Source: Rhodoferax sp.
Lineage (GTDB): Bacteria; Pseudomonadota; Gammaproteobacteria; Burkholderiales; Burkholderiaceae_C
Length of the DNA: 5,914 nucleotides
Direction of reading: 5' to 3'
NCBI GenBank assembly: GCA_023231075.1
Contig: JALNWC010000191.1
Span: 1-5,914 of the forward strand
Shown: in pieces, positions 5,879 through 5,914 of the stretch
How the letters are laid out: the number at the start of each line of letters is the position of its first letter
Position numbering within the stretch: the first letter of the stretch is position 1
Translations under genes and position numbers: made by a program
The notes under the pieces: generated by a model
The model's input: only the letters and a program-made list of their open reading frames with translations
What the model was told of the DNA's origin: nothing
Database searches by the model: none

Positions 5879-5907
5879 AAAGGGGGGCTCGTGTGCCCCC
5901 TTTTTTT
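5879..5907 (+). terminator. Intrinsic terminator or attenuator after rpsB
   Basis: A 10-bp stem pairs 5879-5888 (AAAGGGGGGC, with one G-U pair) with 5895-5904 (GCCCCCTTTT) around a 6-nt loop, and the run of seven T at 5901-5907 completes a classic rho-independent terminator. It begins 20 bases after the rpsB stop. If tsf follows, as is usual, it may act as a partial attenuator that sets the ratio of S2 to EF-Ts. Confidence 0.9.
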
Positions 5908-5914
5908 AATTTGA

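Overview
The window looks like a core chromosomal segment of a betaproteobacterium in the order Burkholderiales, most likely family Comamonadaceae (Rhodoferax/Polaromonas-like). This is inferred from the moderately high GC, the close resemblance of the XerD, Hsp33 and S2 proteins to the forms I know from that group, and the gene types present. No database search was possible, so the genus is a guess.

Layout: (1) 1-259 has no recognisable gene, only a small hairpin and a GTGAA micro-repeat. (2) 260-1174, minus strand, is an AEC-family (auxin efflux carrier-like) membrane transporter. (3) 1275-2222, plus strand, is the tyrosine recombinase XerD, divergent from the transporter, with candidate promoter elements overlapping between them. 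(4) 2237-3082, minus strand, is a DUF455 ferritin-like protein with a complete set of candidate diiron ligands; it converges on xerD with a 14-base gap. (5) 3134-3658, plus strand, is a gamma-class carbonic anhydrase-like hexapeptide-repeat protein, divergent from the DUF455 gene across 51 bases. (6) 3656-3938 is a tandem array of five near-identical units of about 57 bp, each folding into a 36-nt imperfect hairpin. (7) 3941-4924, plus strand, is hslO, the redox-regulated chaperone Hsp33, with its GTG start immediately after the last repeat. (8) 4925-5105 is the rpsB promoter and a structured leader. (9) 5106-5858 is rpsB (ribosomal protein S2), followed by a strong intrinsic terminator or attenuator at 5879-5907; tsf would be expected just past the window edge.

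Most of the window is ordinary housekeeping content: chromosome dimer resolution, carbonic anhydrase-like function, redox stress chaperoning and translation. The unusual part is the five-copy hairpin array filling the whole gap between the carbonic anhydrase-like gene and hslO. It begins at the stop codon of the first gene. Its last copy supplies the only visible Shine-Dalgarno sequence of the second. Four of the five variant bases across the array fall in the apical loop, and the fifth turns a stem pair into a G-U wobble, so the stems stay intact. It resembles a REP/BIME-type palindromic element that has multiplied in place, and it would form the 5' leader of hslO if the two genes are co-transcribed.
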